64,000 bases of DNA from the NCBI GenBank assembly GCA_948146395.1, contig OX411547.1:55729566-55793565 (forward strand). The letters are read 5' to 3'. Below, piece after piece: positions 59,526 through 64,000 of the stretch; positions within the stretch are counted from its first letter, which is position 1, and each line of letters starts with the position of its first letter. The position numbers and the translations under genes were made by a program. This DNA comes from Fragum whitleyi. Taxonomy: Eukaryota; Mollusca; Bivalvia; Cardiida; Cardiidae. Below the pieces are notes generated by a model that was given only the letters and a program-made list of their open reading frames with translations, ran no database searches and was not told the origin of the DNA.

Positions 59526-60033
59526 GTCTTCACTTAGTGCTCTGTAGAAAGATATAGTCTAACCTCATATTGTGGCAGTATGCAAAGATTTATATTGCAT
59601 TGTTTTGTTCAAATCAAAACGCAGTTTCATTACCATGAAAATGATGTTATTATGCATGTGATGAAATCACTTTGCAGACATTGTATTTATTTGCAAATAG
59701 CTTGAGTAGATAAATTGCAAGAAAATCTTTGATTCATCACAAAAACTCAGGTCATAATAAATCATATATTTAACTCATCATCTAAAACAGATAAAACTCA
59801 ACAAAGCCTCATTTTTATCTTCATACAGAATAAAAGGCTGACAATTTTACAAGAAACTCAGGAGCCCAAACTACCAAAGTATATCCACAATATCCAACAG
59901 TAGGACTATGGGCATTTTCTCCTAAAGTTCAAGGGCCCAGCTCAAAGTATAGGGGCCACTGGGCATCTGCTAAATTTTCCTTTATATGAATGTCTTGTTT
60001 AATAAATTCAGTATTTGATGTTTAACTCATTTC

Positions 60034-60115
60034 ATATTGATGACTCAGCACAAAGCAGTTGTAACTACCTATAAACATATAGGCAGTCACAACTGTTTCG
60101 CGCTGAGCCATCATT
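60034..60115. repeat. Hairpin, family H, copy 7
   Basis: ATTGATGACTCAGC ... AGCAGTTGTAACTACCTA, loop, AGGCAGTCACAACTGTTT then GCTGAGCCATCA. It ends 17 bp downstream (in gene sense) of the IAH1-like stop codon. Confidence 0.8.
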
Positions 60116-60131
60116 ATAAGCATGACAAAGG

Positions 60132-63100
60132 TTAATATTTTGACAGCGCAGCCATTGGATTATTATTGTCAATATCTGCCCAGTATGGAAACTGAAAGGG
60201 AAGTTCTCCCAACACTTTGTCTAAAATTGGCTTTAATTGTTCGAACACAAAGTCTGATCCCCTCGTTGAAAAGTGGAGTCCATCGTTCAGCATGTCTTCC
60301 CAGTTCTGTAAATAAAATATGTCATCTATATTACATTACCATATTTCCTCTAATAAGAGTGCTCTCCACAGATGGTAAGGTGGAAGCAAGCTGACATATA
60401 CCTGGCCCTCGTAATTTAAATAAAGTAATTATTTTCATTTCCCTTCAGGAATACATGTCTTACCAGCAGAATCCAATTGTAGAGTATGAGTGCACGTGTA
60501 AGTTCTATAAGCCTGTAAATGCCCATACTTTTACTGTAATGATGATTTTGGTCACACAAATGACCTTGTAAATTGATACATATATCAAGTCTTACATAAT
60601 AATCTTTCATTTCAAACTTTCAAATTTATTTTAGTGTATTTTGAAATGTTTTGTCTGCTTCATGACTAGGTGCCCTGTAATTTCAACAGATAGATATGTT
60701 GATGCTTGGTCACCAAGTGCCAAAGTATCATCAGAGTTGTATTCATGAGTCTAATTATATATTCTGAATACAGGTCAGGTTCAAGCTAATTTGCGCTCGC
60801 TAAAGCTCCCCCTAATAGAGCTGGGATGAGTACTCGAGTACAGAGAACCCGGGAATTAGGTAAGATAAGTTCCTACCTGGGTCATGAATCATTACCCATT
60901 ATCCCACTATAGTATAAGCACTATGTACCTTTGGAGATCAGATTCAAAAGGAATTGAAGACTGTTTTAAACAGTCTTCAATACTTTTTTGAAGTTGATTT
61001 TCAGATAGTCCTATGGACTAACATCAGATAGTTATGAGGATCCTGGCTACTTACAGACTAGCCACACCTACGTCGCTTAAAACCATGTTGAAATTTGTCG
61101 AACACTCTTTACAGTAATTCTGGATCTGCCATTGTATTTAGAAGATAAGATAAAAGTAGGGACAGTACTCATTGAGTACCCATTGGAAATGAGATCTCGG
61201 GTACTAAAATCCTACTCGCCACAGCTCTGACCCCTGAGCTATTTACTTAGAAAGCTTTTAAGTCTATCATAATTAATAAATTTTGAGTCTCTTTTTCTAA
61301 ATGTTTAGACCTAATTAATCTCAAATCAAAGGGGAAATAACATTATCACAGCTCATTCACAGTACTTGTTAGGGTAATGGACCCATAACAGTTCTGCAAC
61401 ATTTCAGAAGTAATGAACTTTAACAGTGTAAACCGAGGTTTCCTAATGATTTTCATTAGGAAACCTCAGTCAACATTGTGAGAGATCATAAGATCCGAAA
61501 TGTTGCGTAACTATTACGGTTCTACTACCTTAAGTCTTGTTCTTTTGAAACTTTTTAGGAGAAATATGGCTAAAACCACCTACCTCTTGATTCATCATGG
61601 GTGCATACAAGTCTACTACATGGGTTCCAGCCTCCTTGGCTACTTCCAGACAAGCATCTGCATACTGCTTTGTTTGTTTGTTGAACTTTCCAAAATTCTT
61701 TTCTGTGTTAGATAGCACAGGATGTGTTTGTGATACACAAATGCTCAAGTAACAGCATTTTTAGAAAACGTTTACCTTGAAAGATGACATTGACCTTGTT
61801 ACATGACCTTGACACCTACAGATACACATCACTAAAATTTTCATCATACAAATAACCAAGCTTGTAATTTGAATAGGTTTGAAGTTTTAACATTAAGCTC
61901 AACATTGACAGATGACCTTAAAATTTCCATAAGCCCTTAACCTTAGTATAAGCAGATGCACAAGATTGAGATCTATCACCATACCATGCAAAACATTTGG
62001 CTTATACCTTCAATAGGCTTGATGAAATTTGCAATGTTAAGGTTTTTTTTGGCTGAGTTTTTGAATAATTCGACCTTGATAGACAACCTTTTACAACAAA
62101 TTGTTATATGACCTTGACCTTAGTATTAACAGATGTACTTCATTGATATTTATCACCATACCAAATATGAGGATTGTATCTTAAAAAGACTTGAAGATAT
62201 TGGCAATGTTAAGTTTTTTGGTCAAGTTTTTCAGACAGACAGATGGACGCCAGTAAAATAATATGCTGTCAATTTATTGAAGGGGGGAGGTGTTATAAAA
62301 ACATAGCACAAGTAATTTCTCACATAGCTCTCCCTGTCTTCTATTACAAATATCACAGATATAATTGTGTAAGATTACATTCTAAATGATGTCATCAAGA
62401 GGTCATTTAGCACATGTTTTTGTGGTATTTCTGTTATCTGGGCATTCAAAGAAATTTTATATATAAAACCAATACTTAGTGTTTTGTATGAAAAAAAATA
62501 TCTAAAGAGGTTGGGAGAATTGATAATTGTCGAGGCTCTGCCTATAGATAATTTTTCATACAATACACAAAGTATGTTTTATGTTTATCTTGTTTTTGTC
62601 GATGTTTCTAAAAAAATGCACGTTTCTTAAAATAACTGCATTATGTCATTGTTCTAAAAATATCCATGTGATATCATACAAAATATCATATAGGGTGTTA
62701 TCACACAGATATTTGTATAGTAATAAGATAAAATGCACAAACTGTTCTTAAAAGGGTCTGTTACTTGATTTTATTTGAAACAATCCAGGGCTCGTGTTTG
62801 ACCCTTAAACCAGGGTTTTGACCCCCAAAATCTGAAAATATCCTAATTTGACCCCTAGAAATTTCTCCCAAGGGGGTCATCTTGACCCCCTTGAGAGGAA
62901 TTACTAAGGGTCAAAACATGTTGTTTTTTTTCACAAATTTCTTTTTAAAGTTCTGCATATTAATCACTTGTTTCATATCATTACAAGAAACAGTTAAACT
63001 GACTCTTGAATATGTAAATTTCTACTGATGATTTGCATTTTCTGTCTTTTTGACCCCTGTAAATTCAGATTTGACCTCAAGAATTTCTTAGGTGAGGATT

Positions 63101-63816
63101 CAATGACTCCCCAACATCAAAAACTAACACGAGCCCTGCAATCTTGTCTAGCATTGAAAAGTTATTAATTTCACCAAGGCTTGGGTAATAATGTTTCAAG
63201 CCCAGACTGTGAAAACATCAGCTTGTCTCAAATAAAATCTCATGACAGATCCTATACTAATTTTTTTTTTGTGTATTAAACAGGGTTGGCAATCGACCGG
63301 TCGATTGGAGTATTGACCAGACCGGTGGTCAATACTGGTTTTAACCGGTCAATACTGGTCAATAGGAAAATCAGGGCCAAAGGTTATAAAACATTTTTTT
63401 GTGCTCAACTGAGCATTTTCTCATTTAGAATTTGATTAAATGTATAAATTTAAAAGATAATATTTATTTGTTGTTAATTAAAACACTTAATTATCATCTT
63501 TAATGTTCATACTATTATCATAGTATTACAATAGAATTAAAGTTATAAAGTAATCTCAGGTTAAGATTTGAGAAAGTTCTCAGTTGAGCATGAGAAAAAT
63601 TTTATGACCTCAGGTCCAAGTGGTAAAGAACTACGAGACAAGACTTAACATTTTGCAGGCTGTTCTTTGTTCTATACCTCCTGCAAAAACAGGAATATTG
63701 CATGTTCAGCATGACAAGGACTAAATACCTTTGAGCTCACATTCTTTCCTCCATTTTCCTTCAACACAGGGAGGTGGTGTCATTATGACTATTTTCTGAT
63801 TTGGTATTCCAATTCC
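60132..63816 (-). CDS. IAH1: IAH1-like GDSL/SGNH esterase, partial: last three coding exons, 5' end outside window
   Basis: In gene order on the minus strand the exons are 63816-63729, 61702-61584 and 60305-60132 (stop TAA at 60134-60132). They join in phase (0, 1, 0) into 126 aa. Visible motifs are KIVIMTPPPCVEGKW, then QYADACLEVAKEAGTHVVDL, then NDGLHFSTRGSDFVF. The last contains the Asp-Gly-Leu-His block that supplies the catalytic Asp and His of SGNH hydrolases. The segment order and PYW near the C-terminus match isoamyl acetate-hydrolysing esterase 1 homologues of animals. The catalytic-serine GDS block and the Asn blocks should lie upstream, beyond 64000. It is convergent with SPAG16, separated by about 4.4 kb. 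The intron between 60306 and 61583 holds a foldback MITE and a TIR element; the one between 61703 and 63728 holds a tandem-repeat element, a TIR element with a target duplication, and part of another. Physiological substrate is not shown by the sequence. Confidence 0.85.
60819..61227. mobile_element. TIR element, about 410 bp, hAT-like ends
   Basis: AGAGCTGGGATGAGTACTCG at the left and ACTCGCCACAGCTCT at the right are imperfect inverse copies. Central hairpin GAAGACTGTTTTAAACAGTC at 60956-60990. IAH1-like intron. Confidence 0.6.
61370..61533. mobile_element. Foldback MITE family P1, copy 6
   Basis: Best-preserved central palindrome (CGAGGTTTCCTAATGA, then TCATTAGGAAACCTC). It ends 50 bp before the donor side of the middle IAH1-like exon. 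Confidence 0.75.
61770..62300. repeat. Tandem-repeat element in the IAH1-like intron
   Basis: Two to three loose units with ACATGACCTTGAC, TCACCATACCA, GGCTTGATGAAATTTG and GGCAATGTTAAG. It ends in CAGACAGACAGATGGACG and GGGGGGAGG. Same general architecture as the other tandem-repeat elements here. Confidence 0.55.
62786..63138. mobile_element. TIR element with CAATC target duplication
   Basis: Ends CAGGGCTCGTGTT and its inverse AACACGAGCCCTG, flanked by CAATC on both sides (62781-62785, 63139-63143). The interior is rich in TTGACCCC. CAGGG ends recall hAT elements, but those make 8 bp duplications, so the superfamily is open. Confidence 0.7.
63372..63617. mobile_element. Palindromic MITE family Z, copy 2
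   Basis: GGTTATAAAACATTTTTTTG at the left and the inverse of TTGGACCTGAGGTCATAAAA at the right, with GCTCAACTGAGC near the ends. Confidence 0.6.
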
Positions 63817-64000
63817 CTGAGAGAGAAAAAACAGTCTTTTAACAACTATGACCTATCTAATTCACAATTCCTTGAGTTTGGAGTAATCAGAAGCACAAGA
63901 ATTATTCAATTTGGTGCATAAGATACTCATTTTTTATGCATATAATAAGTAGAGGGCTATCAGCTGTTTCCCATACAGTCTCTGGGTTTTATGTCTATGT

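Overview
The window is animal nuclear DNA. It is AT-rich, with small exons, long introns and many short transposable elements. The gene content (ciliary SPAG16, METTL27-like methyltransferase, IAH1-like esterase), together with the style of the repeats (palindromic MITEs, tRNA-derived SINEs, tandem-repeat elements ending in GACGGACGG-type runs), points to a bivalve mollusc. That assignment is inference from repeat style, not from a diagnostic gene.

Layout: 1-6.2 kb has no gene I can support, only repeats. From 6.27 to 17.13 kb (+) lies a five-exon METTL27-like methyltransferase gene (copy A). Its first exon sits in the loop of a roughly 7 kb inverted repeat. From 22.92 to 30.15 kb (+) is a second complete five-exon copy (copy B) with the same intron phases. 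At 32.3-33.7 kb there is a dead non-LTR retrotransposon. From 34.42 to 55.69 kb (+) is a complete 16-exon SPAG16/PF20 gene encoding 617 aa, with a consensus RFX X-box 15 bp before the ATG. From 60.13 kb to beyond the right side (-) are the last three coding exons of an IAH1-like GDSL esterase, convergent with SPAG16.

Most of the remaining DNA is mobile. There are six copies of a roughly 160 bp foldback MITE, five copies of a roughly 420 bp TIR element, two CRE-bearing repeat families, several tRNA-derived SINE families, four tandem-repeat elements with 145-210 bp units, a mariner-like TIR element, and a group of about 70 bp perfect hairpins whose arm sequences change together between copies.

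Several nested insertions can be ordered in time because an uninterrupted relative is present in the same window. Two SINE copies are interrupted by different elements and each serves as the empty site for the other. A third SINE carries the mariner-like element at a TA.

The protein-coding genes are not an operon and need not act together. SPAG16 is axonemal, while METTL27 and IAH1 are soluble enzymes of uncertain substrate. All exon limits were read by eye from GT/AG sites, phase continuity and remembered human orthologues. No database search was run.
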